Shown: positions 32,630 to 43,602 of the stretch, piece after piece
Position numbering within the stretch: the first letter of the stretch is position 1
Layout of the letters: each line of letters begins with the position of its first letter
Assembly (NCBI GenBank): GCA_039654915.1
Contig: CM077599.1
Location: forward strand, 3,164,501-3,228,500
Length of the DNA stretch: 64,000 nucleotides
Origin: Aquilaria yunnanensis
Lineage: Eukaryota; Streptophyta; Magnoliopsida; Malvales; Thymelaeaceae
Direction: 5' to 3'
Translations under genes and position numbers: made by a program
Notes under the pieces: model-generated
Databases searched by the model: none
What the model saw: the letters and a program-made list of their open reading frames with translations, nothing else
Told to the model about the DNA's origin: nothing

Positions 32630-35584
32630 TTAAGTTGATCCAGCTTGCTTTTCAGTTGGTGGAGAAACGAGTTCAATTTTGATATCCCCAACTCCCTTTG
32701 GCGGACCAATGCTGCAACGATCTGTGTTGTGCGCTGCAATGGCATCCTTTATTTTTTGGAACTGCAGATGGTTTATTGGTCAGATTAGCATTCAAAATTG
32801 AAATTTGACACATGCATGGTTATAAGCTCAAGAACAGTTGATCCAGAGCTGTTAGATCCCAGTTTCTGCATTTAGGGAACTTTGCATGCAGTTATGCTAT
32901 TACCAAATGCTTTGTTTTCACAACTACCAGACACTGAGTGAGAAGGTAAAGAAAACAATTGCACACCTTAGCAAGTGAACATGAAAATGACTCAAGCAGT
33001 CCATCAGCTCCACGATAGAAGTGAAAATAAGGAAGCACTTTAACATTCAAACTTTTGCACATCGGCTTGTTCTCATCAAAGTTTACTTTCAGGAACAAGA
33101 TCTCTGGGTGCTCTTCAGCAGTCCTGCAGAGCTGGCATTTCAGCATGAGACAACATTGAGGATAGAGCATCAGGTAGTGACAAATGTCTTCATTCACATA
33201 TTAACATAATTTTGTAAATCCACTGGATTTGTTCCAGTAATAGTTTTCGTAGGCAATGGAAGTAGATAACCACGATGATTCACTCTAACGAGATGAGCCA
33301 TTAATAATCATAGTGTCAGCAACGAAAGCAACCATTATTAGATGGCTTAGCCATATCATAAAATGAAAAAAAAAAAGAAAGAAAGAAAGTAGCCCTATAC
33401 CCAGACATCACCTTCTTATAGTTACAGAGGAAGATGCCCAGAATTCATGTTGTGATCATAAATTGAGCAGAATTAGGTTGAGTTGAGTTGATTTGATTGA
33501 TCAATTGAAAATAGACAGCAGTCCATCATTTTGGACGTAAGCATCAATAATATCTCATCATATTCATATGCCAGAAGTCGAGGCAACAAAATCAAGAATG
33601 CATAAAAGATGACATTGAGACTTCTCTCTACAACTTTTAAGAACAGCCCCCCCTCTCAGAACAAAAGTGAAGTCACTCTCTCCATTTCCAATCAGCAGCA
33701 GCAGCACCGTAATCCCAACTATGTTGGGGTCAGTAGCTTGAAGTTCATAGTGCTAAATAACTGCATAAAGTTGCTTAACTACCACTTCATGCAAAGTTCA
33801 TTAATCCAAAAATGGGGAAAGTGGAAAAGATGAAGTAAGACTTGAACTATAGTACATAACAAATGGTTCATACAGGTCGAAAAGGCCTGTTTTAGTCAGA
33901 CACAATACAACCTAATGCATTGCTGAAAATGGCGGGTTTCAGGATTTTGAGTGTACCAAGAGTCATAATTGTGCATGCCACTGAATAAACTGAAATTTTA
34001 ACAATAGTGGTCATTGTTTAAACCACAAGACCACCTAGACAAGAAGTTTTCTAAATTATTATTCCCTGGTAGGCAGCCACTCAGAGCACACCCCAGAGAG
34101 GCGGAAACTAATTTCTGTGACATGCCAAAGGCTTCAACTCATATACTTCAACATCATGCAAAGACCAATCTTAGATGATCGTGTTGCATGATCAGGAAGA
34201 ATTTAGCATCAATGAGGTTTCAAGACCAGTGTATTACATCTCTCTATCTTCTAGTACTTCCCTAAAAACTACTAAAAAAACCCACACTTACCATAGGTGT
34301 ACTTAATTCTTCTTATCCCTTCCAGAATGCAAAGTTGACAATAAATCGGAAACTAGCAGTCATTGTGAAACAAAAACTATCAGTCAAATATCGTTGAACA
34401 AAAACTGACAGTCAAATATCGTTGAAGTTACCTTTGGAAATAATGCCCTACATGAAGCACACCAAGTTCCATAAAATTCAACAATAACTAATTTATCTCC
34501 AGCTTGACTTAAGGCACTCGAGAATTCTTGCGTGGAATGAATGTCAATCATATTTGGTCCTGCATTCTTCTCCCACCATTTTGGCTGCTCAGTCTCAACA
34601 ATGGTTGCATTAACCTGAATGGGATGAATCTCATTATGTAAATTCTCATATGAACAGGAAAAGCAAACGTTCAAATGAAATGGTTAACATTTTTTCTGAC
34701 AAACACTGAATGAGTAGCATTCTCTTAAAACATTTTTAAGCATCGCAACACATCTAAACAAACATCCAGTAAGCACCCTTAGCCCAGCCTCAGACATGTA
34801 ACAGGCGGAATCTAATATGTCAGATAGGCATTCTACCTTCAAACTTTAGAGAACCATATTGAATAATTCGTTTGATAAAAATTATAATCGAGGAAGAAAA
34901 AGAAAATCACCCATGAATTGAAACCCACTGCACTGGCATTATAGTTCATCTCTTTCACCATGGTTTTGGAGAATGCGCAATGGCAATTACCAATTAACTC
35001 ATGGCAATTACCAATTAACTCATCTGAATTCCCCTTAAGACAAAAAAAAACATAAAATGCCTCTCCTTTCACTGTATATTTTCCCAGTTAATTATTTTCC
35101 ATGGTCATAGCTTCACTAATTAATCAAAAGCTGAACCCAAGCTTCCTCGCCGTCTTCTCCCCATCTAGGTATAGCTAAAGCTGAACTGCACAATGCGGAA
35201 CCAAACCCATTATAACCAAATTCTTATGCACTATGGGTGAACTCCCAATTTTGCCACCCGGGAAGCAAACAAAGGAAAGACCAAAACACATTAGTTTTCC
35301 AAACAAAAATCACCGTCCAATTTCAAAACAGAGTCGGAAATCGAACAAATTGAGCAACTGGGTAATCTGAATTGTACCTTCTTAGCCCGAAATTGCTTCC
35401 TGTGCGGAAAAGTGAGAGACGTGAGAGCGCCGGCAGAAGAGTGAAGAAGAGAAGAAGCTCTGCGTTCCAAATTGGGATTGGGCGTCACAGCTGACTGTGC
35501 AAAATTCAGTGCGAATGGCGAGGACGAAAATAAGGAACGAAGAGAACTTATTGATGGCGATGACAATCGAATAGCATCTGCCAT
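32630..35584 (-). CDS. ACHT2: Atypical Cys/His-rich thioredoxin, chloroplast (thioredoxin-like 2)
   Basis: Four exons join in frame: 35584-35378, 34614-34432, 33131-32967 and 32761-32630 (stop), all phase 0, giving 228 residues. The Ser/Arg-rich first 60-70 residues look like a chloroplast transit peptide. The thioredoxin domain follows with [19 protein letters not shown]; the redox site is Cys121-Ala-Ser-Cys124, the atypical WCxSC form of ACHT proteins. Next come [17 protein letters not shown] and the cis-proline segment [10 protein letters not shown] (Pro164). These proteins oxidise or relay electrons among chloroplast targets such as 2-Cys peroxiredoxin. The paralogues ACHT1 (At4g26160) and ACHT2 (At4g29670) cannot be separated by sequence alone here; I use ACHT2 because of the neighbouring genes. 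The second intron is 1.3 kb, and a hAT element lies 233 bp upstream of the ATG. Confidence 0.92.
34381..34426 (+). repeat. 28-bp tandem duplication next to an ACHT2 splice donor
   Basis: CAGTCAAATATCGTTGAA occurs at 34381-34398 and again at 34409-34426. The second copy touches the donor site of ACHT2 exon 2 (exon ends at 34432), so the duplication begins a few bases inside the intron. Confidence 0.9.
34981..35022 (+). repeat. 21-bp perfect tandem duplication in ACHT2 intron 1
   Basis: TGGCAATTACCAATTAACTC plus A, repeated twice without mismatch. Confidence 0.95.
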
Positions 35585-35816
35585 CGAAAGACTGGAAAAG
35601 AGTGAACTGGGAAAGGCTTTTGATCTTTTTGTTCTCGCGGAGCACAGTAGATTTTGATTTTCCGTTAAAAGTTCGTACGGTTCCTACGGTCTACTGTTCA
35701 GACCAGATTAACATCGATCGAACGAGACGGAAGCGCCCACGTGGCCGTACGTTTCAGAAAGAGGTCTACATATTGCCGGTATTTTTGTTGGATCTGATTG
35801 GCTCATGAGGTCAAGG

Positions 35817-37833
35817 TAGAGGTGAAGAATAGGCCGGGTCAATTTGAGACCGCCCCGGGTCAAACATGGCCCAAGCATGGTCAAAGCACAGCATTGCCCA
35901 GCAAGAAGTGGGCCAAACATGGGTTTGGAGAAGACGAAATGGAGATAGGCCTAGGACCGGCTAAGGCTTGAGCCCAGGCACAGCTCAGGCCAGCTCGTTT
36001 GGTCCGTGTCAGGCCTAACGTTCCACTAGCAATCTAACACTAACTTGATTCAAAAAATGGAAAATTACATAATAAGGACCTCCGGCTTTGAATAATGATT
36101 ATTTAAGGAAAAAAAACCATATTTACCCTCATCTAATTCCTATAGTTTGTAATTTCGTCCAACAAAAAATTGGCCACTCCTATAAATAGAGGGTCTTATT
36201 TCCTCACATCAATTCCTACACTCTCCTCTCTATATCTACTACTTTTTCTACAATTCTCTTCAAGCTCTCCACCAATTTTCTTAATCTTCTACTAATTTTT
36301 TCTTAATATCTCTCGTTAATCTTTCCATCAATTTGCATGAACTCAATGACTTCAAGGAAGAATACCAGCTTCGCCCTTACCAAGAGCTCCTCCTCCTGCA
36401 CCGGCTTGGGCCTATTCTTTCATCGCAAGATTTTGGCAAGGAAAAGGATCCACACTCAAGAGGTCTACGAGCCCGTCAACATCAATATGACCTGACCAAT
36501 ATCAATTTGGAATTGGAGCAGTAATAATCTGATGATGACATTGAAGTCCAAGAGACCACTACTCCAACCGTTGATTTGCACTGAGTTAGTGGGTCATAAT
36601 TGAAACCTCAAAGCCAAGTCCCCGAGGGCTATGAAGGTAAATCTCACCTTAAATCCTTCATGTGGAAGAATTTTGGGACAATTTGGGAGAACAACAACTG
36701 ATATGCTAAGTGCAAGCATTGTGGGAAGAAATTGGCGCACAAGGTGAACTCTAAGACTGAGATGCTTCAATGACATTTAAGGAATGACCATCTGATGCTC
36801 TAGCCAAGCACTGAAGGGAGTTTTGCTGGGCAAACACAACTCTGGGGTATAACTGGCGGTTCAAGTATCCTTAGATTTAATCAGCAAGAATGTAGACAAA
36901 GTATGGTTAACTAGATAATGCTTACAGAAAAACCTTTTAGGCAAGTTGACAATATGCATTTAGAAAATTGGATTATATCTAACTTAAACTCGGTCTTCAA
37001 TAAGACATCTAGGACAACTCCTAGAAGAAAAAACATTTAAAATGTATGAAGTTGGTAAATCTAATTTGCAAGCATGTTTTTGTTCACTTGATCAATGCTT
37101 TGCTTTCACAAGTGATATAGGGACATCTCTTATAGAGTAGAACTATTTTTGTGTTAATGCACATAGGATAGATGATGATTGAGTAATTAAAAAATGTATC
37201 ATTACATTTAAATGTATAAAATCTGACCACACTAGACATAATATCTATCAATGCATTTTAGATATACATTGTGAATTTTACTGTGCTGATAAAGTTTTTG
37301 CATTAGCTTTGACAATACCTCTAATAATGATTGGGTAGCCTGAGAATTCTATAATGAATTGAAACTTTCTCAAAATGGGTAAGGTTGACTCGAGAAGCAT
37401 TGGAAATCTACGTGTACAATTGTGACTAGCGTCTTATTGCGTTAAGAAAGCAAAACTAGAAAAGTTCCAATGATAAGTTGCAAGGTGATAGCAACGCTTC
37501 CACATCTTAGATTTTTTTTTTCAGTTCTTAGTATGTATTTGATCTGATTGTGCTGTGCAGCATAAATCATAGGTAACAATTTCAGCTCTTTTTTTTGAAA
37601 TGTTTCACCATTTTCTTATGTAAGGTTCATTTCAACTTGTTTGTAAGTATCATTTAACCTTTTTTATTAATAGAATTTACATCAACAATAGTGTTTTCAA
37701 AAAATAAAAAAAATAATAAATAAGCCCATTTCAGGCATAGGCCCAGTATGGATGCATGCTGTGCCCAGGCCTGACCTAACTAGGCCCGGCCCCAGCCTGG
37801 CCGGGGTGATCCCAGGCCCAGTGTTCACCTCTA
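35817..37833 (+). mobile_element. hAT element with intact ends and 8-bp target duplication
   Basis: A 2,017 bp element. The left end is TAGAGGTGAAGAATAGGCCG and the reverse complement of the right end is TAGAGGTGAACACTGGGCCT, the usual hAT terminus. The 8-mer GGTCAAGG lies directly outside both ends (35809-35816 and 37834-37841) without mismatch. Short GC-rich subterminal phrases (GGCC, CCCGG, CAGGC) follow at both ends. It carries a broken transposase gene. The left end is 233 bp upstream of the ACHT2 start codon, so it probably forms part of that promoter region. Confidence 0.92.
36330..37350 (+). pseudogene. hAT (Ac/Tam3) transposase remnant with BED zinc finger
   Basis: Reading frames with several stops and shifts still show the transposase. 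A BED-type zinc finger is at about 36690-36800 (YAKCKHCGKKLAHK, then HLRNDHLML), followed by KPFRQVDNMHLENWI (about 36930-36970) and a segment like NYFCVNAHxxDDDWxxQKRII-type core (about 37140-37210). The C-terminal dimerisation region is missing. At least one stop falls between the zinc ligands. It cannot encode a transposase. Confidence 0.8.
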
Positions 37834-37841
37834 GGTCAAGG

Positions 37842-38288
37842 CCTTGGCTCATATCGGCCTGTTTAATATTACCATCGTCACAAGCTCGAAGCTCACCAGC
37901 TTTTTAGCTGTTTTGAATTGAGAAATTAGTGCACGACTCCGCAAACGCTCGCACGTTTTGGATTATCGTTGCTTACATAACATCACCTTTGCAATTCTTG
38001 CGCTCAAGAAAGAATTAGATGACCAGTAAAAGAATAAATGACAGCAAAATGGAGACCAGATTTCCTGTATATTGATACACGAATTCTACACATCACTATA
38101 CAAATGAACGATCTCCAACTAAAGCATTTTATGTTTACGATGATCGATCGACCAAAACAATATGATTTGTCAATATAACTAACTACATCCATGATTACCT
38201 CCGGAGTCGAAGCACAAAAGATTATGTGTATCCAGACCAGAACAAGATCATCCTCCAAGCGAGGAGCATAATACCTAGAAGACAAATC
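37842..38288. other. Spacer containing the 3' end of the phosphodiesterase gene
   Basis: About 450 bp between the hAT element and the stop codon of the minus-strand phosphodiesterase gene. It probably includes that gene's 3' UTR. A 93-codon minus-strand frame here is not gene-like. Confidence 0.45.
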
Positions 38289-39761
38289 TCACTTGGGTGG
38301 CAAAAGGATACAACTGGAGAATGCCTCAGAACCATTGTTTGGAGCACCCTGAATATTGAGAATCGAAGTAACTAAGTTGTATATCTCAACATTTTCGAAC
38401 GAAGGTACCTTGTGGCCCCTGGCAAATTGAGGACCATGCGCAATAAAAATGGTCCTCATAGAGAAAATAGCATTGTCATAGCCATGAGATCCCCCGCATT
38501 CTTTTCGCTTAGTCCTCTTCTGTTCTACCTTAAACCCTTCTTCCAGCATACCTATTATTGGTGGAATCCGATCACTAGCTGCATAATGCAACCGGCTTGG
38601 CAGATCCTCCTTAAGATAAACCCTCAACATGTTCCCATTCTCAACTTTCCCAGACTTCAATCCTTCATTCATTTTATTCACAACATAGGATGGATCAATG
38701 GTATTAGGTGGACGGACAGCAAGCATTGGACTATACGACTGAACCCATTCTGCTGGAATTTCAATCCAAGAAGCCAAATCATCAAGAAATATCAGTTTCT
38801 TATCGCAGGTGCCAACCATCCCATGATCACCCACCATGATAATAGAAACATCCTCAAAAACCCCTCTCTTCTCCAACCCATCAATCAGCCTCCCAATCAT
38901 CCTATCAACTCTAGCAACTGCCTCGGTGATCTCTGGATCATCTGCTCCAACTTTGTGGCCCTGATGATCCGGGTCCTCGAAATACAATGTCATAAACACA
39001 GGGATTTCCGCACTAGGCAGATCAAAGTAACTCAAAACAGTATCAACCCTATCCTCAAAAGGAACAGACCCATTATACAACATACAGAACTTCTCAGGGC
39101 AACTCCAAGAACCTTTCTTTACTTCACTCCCGGGCCAAAAATAAGTAGCAGCCCTCAACCCATGATTGGCCACTGTTTCCCACATGGGTTCGCCCAACCA
39201 CCACTTGGGCTCATGACTCGCCATGTGAAAACCCTCACCGGTGTGAGGATCAACAAAATAATTGTTGATAATTCCATGATAAGCAGGATAAAGACCAGTA
39301 ATAATGGAGTAATGATTTGGAAAAGTAAGGGAGGGAAAAACAGGAATCAAACCCCTCTCGGCCTCCGTCCCGTTGTTGATCAAGCGATGAATATTGGGCG
39401 TGTCAGTCTTGAATTGGTACCCGAATCGAAACCCATCTGAAGAGATCAGCAGAACGACCGGCCTCTGCAGTTTCTTGAGTGGGCGAGCGAAGCTGCGAGT
39501 GATCTGCGAAGATGGTTGTGGTGAGGATGAACGGGAAAAGAAGAGGAAAGCGAAGGCAGCGCCGGAGAGAGCGACGCAAGTGAGCAAAACGAGAGCAACG
39601 AACACGGTTCTGGAGATGGGATATCGGTGCGGGCACTTGGAAGAAGATTCTGGAGTAGAATCAGTGTCGAAGGAGAGGAGAGCAGTGGACTGAGTTGATG
39701 GATCGTCTTCCTGAGTCGGAATTGGCGTCGGCTTCGCCTGAGAGAGCGAATCGGAGCCCAT
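38289..39761 (-). CDS. Type I nucleotide pyrophosphatase/phosphodiesterase, single exon
   Basis: 490 residues in one exon. It belongs to the alkaline-phosphatase superfamily, ENPP type, which hydrolyses nucleotide-sugar and dinucleotide pyrophosphate bonds with two zinc ions. A Ser/Thr-rich cytosolic tail is followed by one membrane span (about 53-75), so it is a type II membrane protein with its catalytic domain in the lumen or outside. Visible residues: Asp109 in LLISSDGF, nucleophile Thr146 in FPSLTFPNHYS, Asp265 and His269 in DPDHQGH, Asp312-His313 in VGDHGM and His426 in GGSHGYDN, so the metal site is complete. Sequons include Asn130 and Asn230. The ATG at 39761 is the first in this frame. 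Arabidopsis relatives recalled from memory are At4g29680-29700. The gene appears functional. Confidence 0.94.
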   Translation of the reverse strand: MGSDSLSQAKPTPIPTQEDDPSTQSTALLSFDTDSTPESSSKCPHRYPISRTVFVALVLLTCVALSGAAFAFLFFSRSSSPQPSSQITRSFARPLKKLQRPVVLLISSDGFRFGYQFKTDTPNIHRLINNGTEAERGLIPVFPSLTFPNHYSIITGLYPAYHGIINNYFVDPHTGEGFHMASHEPKWWLGEPMWETVANHGLRAATYFWPGSEVKKGSWSCPEKFCMLYNGSVPFEDRVDTVLSYFDLPSAEIPVFMTLYFEDPDHQGHKVGADDPEITEAVARVDRMIGRLIDGLEKRGVFEDVSIIMVGDHGMVGTCDKKLIFLDDLASWIEIPAEWVQSYSPMLAVRPPNTIDPSYVVNKMNEGLKSGKVENGNMLRVYLKEDLPSRLHYAASDRIPPIIGMLEEGFKVEQKRTKRKECGGSHGYDNAIFSMRTIFIAHGPQFARGHKVPSFENVEIYNLVTSILNIQGAPNNGSEAFSSCILLPPK

Positions 39762-40321
39762 GTTGATTCCCAGCTCCCTTGCTCTCCGGCTTCAGAGGAA
39801 GCTGAGGATTTCGACGGAGCAAGATCGTGATCGACAAAAGAGGAAGTTGAAGCCTATTGATGTTCTGGGGAAGTGCGGAGTGAAACGCAAGGCAGTGTAA
39901 TGCTGTTGCGGGCAGTACGTTCAGGTCCGGAGTTGCTGTCAACGAAGACTTTGTAGGAAAGGCCAAGAAGATGATATGACGGCCGTCCGATGAGGGATGG
40001 TCGGAGGATGATCTGGCTGCCACGTAAATGGTGGACCAAGGGTGGTTCAGTTCGGGCGTCATGTGGGTCCCATTACATAAGAAGCTCCTAAGCTTTTCAG
40101 TTACTGACATTAAAGTGCACGGCTTCCGTTAAGTGCACTTCAATTCAGAAAATAATCTCTCACTTTCAGGTCCTTTCTGCCTCTCTCATGAGTCATTTCT
40201 TTTATGTCATGATACATCTTCTTTCCAAAGGCTAATATTTTTGTTGGAGAGTTAAAAAAATTTAACTTCAATACGGCCCTCATAATGCGGTACAATGATA
40301 ATTAGGAGCAAAAGACACTAT
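39762..40321. other. Promoter side of the phosphodiesterase gene
   Basis: The first 350 bp upstream of the ATG is moderately GC and has an overlapping 149-codon minus-strand frame (40110-39661) that resembles no family and overlaps the real gene. The remainder is AT-rich. Confidence 0.4.
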
Positions 40322-40877
40322 TCATAAATTGCGTAAATGGCACTAATTTTTAATTACTATTTTATTTTAATCCTTAATCTATTAAATATTTTTATTTTAA
40401 TCTTAAATCTATTAAAAATATATTTTATGGTCTTTTATCAGATGAAATTCATTAACTTAGAATAACTATTCAATATAAACTTTTGAAATCTTAATTTAAA
40501 TATTCAACAACTATCATTTAGTAAATTTAAACTGTTTAATACTTTTCTACAGTAAATATAAAATTTAATTAGTAGTTTTTCATCCGGAATGAAATAAGTT
40601 TAATTTACAAAGAGAAAAAAAGGTAATTTGAATTTTCTATTAAGTATAAAAATTAAATTTATTATAACACAGTTATCAAATAGTTTGAATTATGATCTAA
40701 AAATTTGTTATTAGACAAATATTTTTCATTAACAAATTTCTTTTAATGAGGACCAAAATAAAATATTTTCAATAGATAAAGGACTAAAATGAAACAAATT
40801 AAAATAGAACATTCAATAAGTTAGGAACTAAAATGAAATGATAATTAAATATTAGGGACTATTTCTGTAATTTACTC
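40322..40877. mobile_element. Degraded TIR element, about 556 bp
   Basis: The two ends are inverted copies: AAATTGCGTAAATGGCACTA on the left against AAATTACAGAAATAGTCCCT on the right. Both continue through TTTAATTA, CATTTTAG/TATTTTAA and CTTAATCTAT/CTAACTTAT phrases for about 120 bp. No target duplication was found and the left end is blurred. It stops about 45 bp before the solo LTR. Confidence 0.6.
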
Positions 40878-41186
40878 ATCCAAATACGAAATCACTAGTG
40901 GCATTTCTTTTTCATATATACGTGTGGCAACGTCGGGTTTTCTGGAGTCGCCACCAATCAGTTTTTTTCTTAGGTCGATTGGTCACCTTAAAATTGGTCT
41001 GCGAGAGTTCGGGGATCGGGAGTACGGTTGCGCTAAAACAATATTGTTATAGCGCCCAAAATTGGCACCTTAGTTGATTTTAATTTTGTTTTACTTTGCT
41101 TTTAAATAATTTTCAGTTAATTTAGAGATTTTAACTGAATTAGTCGAAATGTGGATTTTTAAGTTAATTTGTATAAAATTTTATAC

Positions 41187-41407
41187 TTCCGAACCTTGGA
41201 CTCTGCCGAGTCATTTGGACATGGAAGATTTTGATTCCGAACCATGGACTCTGCCGAGTCATTTGGACACGGAATTTGGTGAAATTTTAAACAATTTTAT
41301 CCATATTGTAAAAATATGGATTTTTTTATCCTTTTATTTAATTTATTTATTTTAAAAAAGTTTGATATTTTCCAAACCGTAGATCCTGCCGGATCATCCG
41401 GATATGG
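41187..41407 (+). repeat. Internal motif repeated three times in the LTR
   Basis: TTCCGAACCTTGGACTCTGC at 41187 and its near-copy at 41235 (period 48) each span about 38 bp. A third diverged copy is at 41371-41407, TCCAAACCGTAGATCCTGCC. The second solo LTR has matching copies at about 57136, 57221 and 57304, so the motif belongs to the family. Confidence 0.8.
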
Positions 41408-41511
41408 AAATTAAATTAAATTTATTGTTAGTTATATAATTATTACTTTTATGGAATTAATTATTAGTTTAATTACTAATTCGTAATTCTTTTTGTTATA
41501 GAATTTTTAGA

Positions 41512-41727
41512 TAAAAAAATTTTATTTTTTATTTTCTTTCTTTTCTTTTCTCTCTTTTCTTTCTTATATTTTTCTTTTCTTTTTGATTTAATCTTTCCTT
41601 TCTTTTCTTTCTTTTCTTTCTTTTCTTTTTCTTATCTTTCTTATCTTTTCCTTATCTTTCTTTTCTTTTTTTTTTTCTTGTCTTTCTTATCTTTTTCTTA
41701 TCTTGTTTTAGTTTTCTTTTTGTTTTC
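41512..41727 (+). repeat. Long pyrimidine tract (TTTTC/CTTT-rich)
   Basis: About 215 bp of nearly pure T and C on the plus strand, made of TTTCTTTC, TTTTCTTTT and TTATCTTTC units, with only scattered A or G. It is missing from the second LTR copy and accounts for part of the length difference. Confidence 0.9.
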
Positions 41728-42133
41728 TTGTTTAATGAAAAATATTTATTATTTTAGTGGATTTAAAAGTTATATTTTAAATAAATCAGTAAAATATAAA
41801 GTCTTAATTTTCATGTATTTTTTTTAAACAGGTTTTATTTTTATTTTTTTATTATTTTTACTGGATAAAAATAACTATTAAAATTAATTTTAACTTTTTG
41901 TTATCTTTAAAGAATTAAAAACATGTATATAAAAATAAAAATAATTGGCTTTTTTTAAAAATGATTTTTATTAGCCTTAATAATTAATTACAAAATAATC
42001 TTCTTTTAATTTTCATTTATTTATTAATTAGTAAAGGGTAAAGGTGAATTAAATAAAAAAATTATATAAAGAAAAAAAAAATTAATAATAATAAAGTGGG
42101 GCTTTTTGGCCATCCACTTTAAAAATAATAATA

Positions 42134-42475
42134 AATGTTAGCAAAGTTAATTAAATTAATTGTTAAACAACAATAATAAAAAGTTTGTCAAGTTAATTAA
42201 ATTAATTAATTAACAACAATAGTAAAAAGTTAGCCAAGTTAATTAAATTAATTAGTAAAAAGTTAGCCAAGTTAATTAAATTAATTAATTAACAACAATA
42301 ATAAAAAGTTAGCCAAATTAATTAAATTAATTAATTAACAACAATAATAAAAAGCTAGCCAAGTTAATTAAATTAATTAATTAACAACAATAATAAAAGT
42401 TAGCCAAGTTAATTAAATTAATTAATTAACAACAATAATAAAAGTTAATTAATTGTTAACAACAATTATAAAAGT
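42134..42475 (+). repeat. Minisatellite, 45-48 bp unit, about eight copies
   Basis: Repeated unit GTTAGCCAAGTTAATTAAAT followed by TAATTAATTAACAACAATAATAAAA. Copies start near 42137, 42183, 42229, 42261, 42308, 42354 and 42398, one of them shortened to about 31 bp. The last copies decay into GTTAGTAATAA phrases. The array is inside the solo LTR and absent from the other LTR copies in the window. Confidence 0.9.
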
Positions 42476-43602
42476 TAGTAATAATGCAAAAATTAAAAGG
42501 TTAGTAACAATAATAGTATTAAAAGTTAGTTGTTAGTAAGTTAATAACAACAATAAAAAAAGGGGTTAGTAATAAATAAATAATAAACAAACAAGTAAAA
42601 ATTAAAAGGGTTAGTAATTAATTCTGCAAGAATAAAATACAAAGTTAGTGACCAAAGTGAAAGAAATTGAAAAGATGAAGGATTAAATGAGAGTTGTACC
42701 CTTGATTTTAAATTCTGAATTCTGAGAAACGGAAACAGAGGACGCGCGACGGGGGGAAGAAGATGGCTTAATCGTCAAAATGAAAAGTTTTGAGATTTTC
42801 TGAGGAAAGGAAGGAGAGCTAGGGACTAAGGCTGTAATTTTTTCTATTTTAAAAGCGGAGCTCTAAGCTTTTCTTTCTATTTTTCTCTGTGTTCAGCACA
42901 AAATTTGGGGGGTTATTTATAGAGGAAGTTTGGCTGAACTGTTGATGGATAAATTAATAAAAAATTTCAAACTTATCTTTTAAATTGGTAAAATGACAAT
43001 TTTAGTCCTTTACGTCTCTCAGCCTCTGGATAAGTTCCTGAAGCTTCTGATTTTGACAATTTTGTCGTTTTCTGTCAATTTGCGCCAAAAACGTCGGCAG
43101 GCCCAAAATTTTATGTAACAAACTACCAAATGCTCCTGGAACTTTCAGAATTTGTCAATTTTTCCCGAAACTTCTTAATGTTGTCATTTTTACCTCAAAT
43201 TTTTAAATTTTGCCATTTTTTTGGAGTTTTCTTTTTTCTTTCAAATACACACATATATCATTTTAAATCAAATCTTCACAAAAAAAAATGTATTTTAAAC
43301 TAATTAAAATTTTTAGTAATAATAATAATAATAAAAATAATAATTTTTTTTTATTTAATTTCTTTTAAAAATTTTTATGGTCGGACGAAATTGGGTGTCA
43401 ACAATACGTAAATAAAAATATATATTCTATTTTGTTTTGCTTTCATAGCCTTCGACATCAACCTCAAGGGGATAGGATAGAGATCCCCTACCACTAGGCT
43501 GAAGGGACGAAGAATGCAAAAGAAGAAGAAGAAGAGGAAGTGAATTGTAAGTAAAATGTATAAAATTAATTGCCCTTGGTTAAGAAATCTGCTTTTAGGC
43601 TT

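Larger units (their letters stand above)
40923..43403 (-). mobile_element. Solo LTR (probable Ty3/gypsy) with 5-bp target duplication
   Basis: On the minus strand it starts TGTTGACACCCAATTTCGTC and ends with a GGTGGCGACTCC-containing stretch and CGTTGCCACA: a TG...CA LTR of 2,481 bp. ATACG flanks both sides exactly (40918-40922 and 43404-43408). There is no internal coding domain, primer-binding site or second LTR, so it is a solo LTR left by recombination. A TATA-like TCTATAAATAA lies at 42913-42923 on the minus strand. A related copy is at 56922-58773. The gypsy assignment rests on the end sequences only. Three subregions are listed separately. Confidence 0.88.

Noticed and set aside
38412..39440. 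342-codon plus-strand frame opposite the phosphodiesterase
   Set aside because: Antisense shadow without family likeness; the minus-strand frame has a complete metal site.
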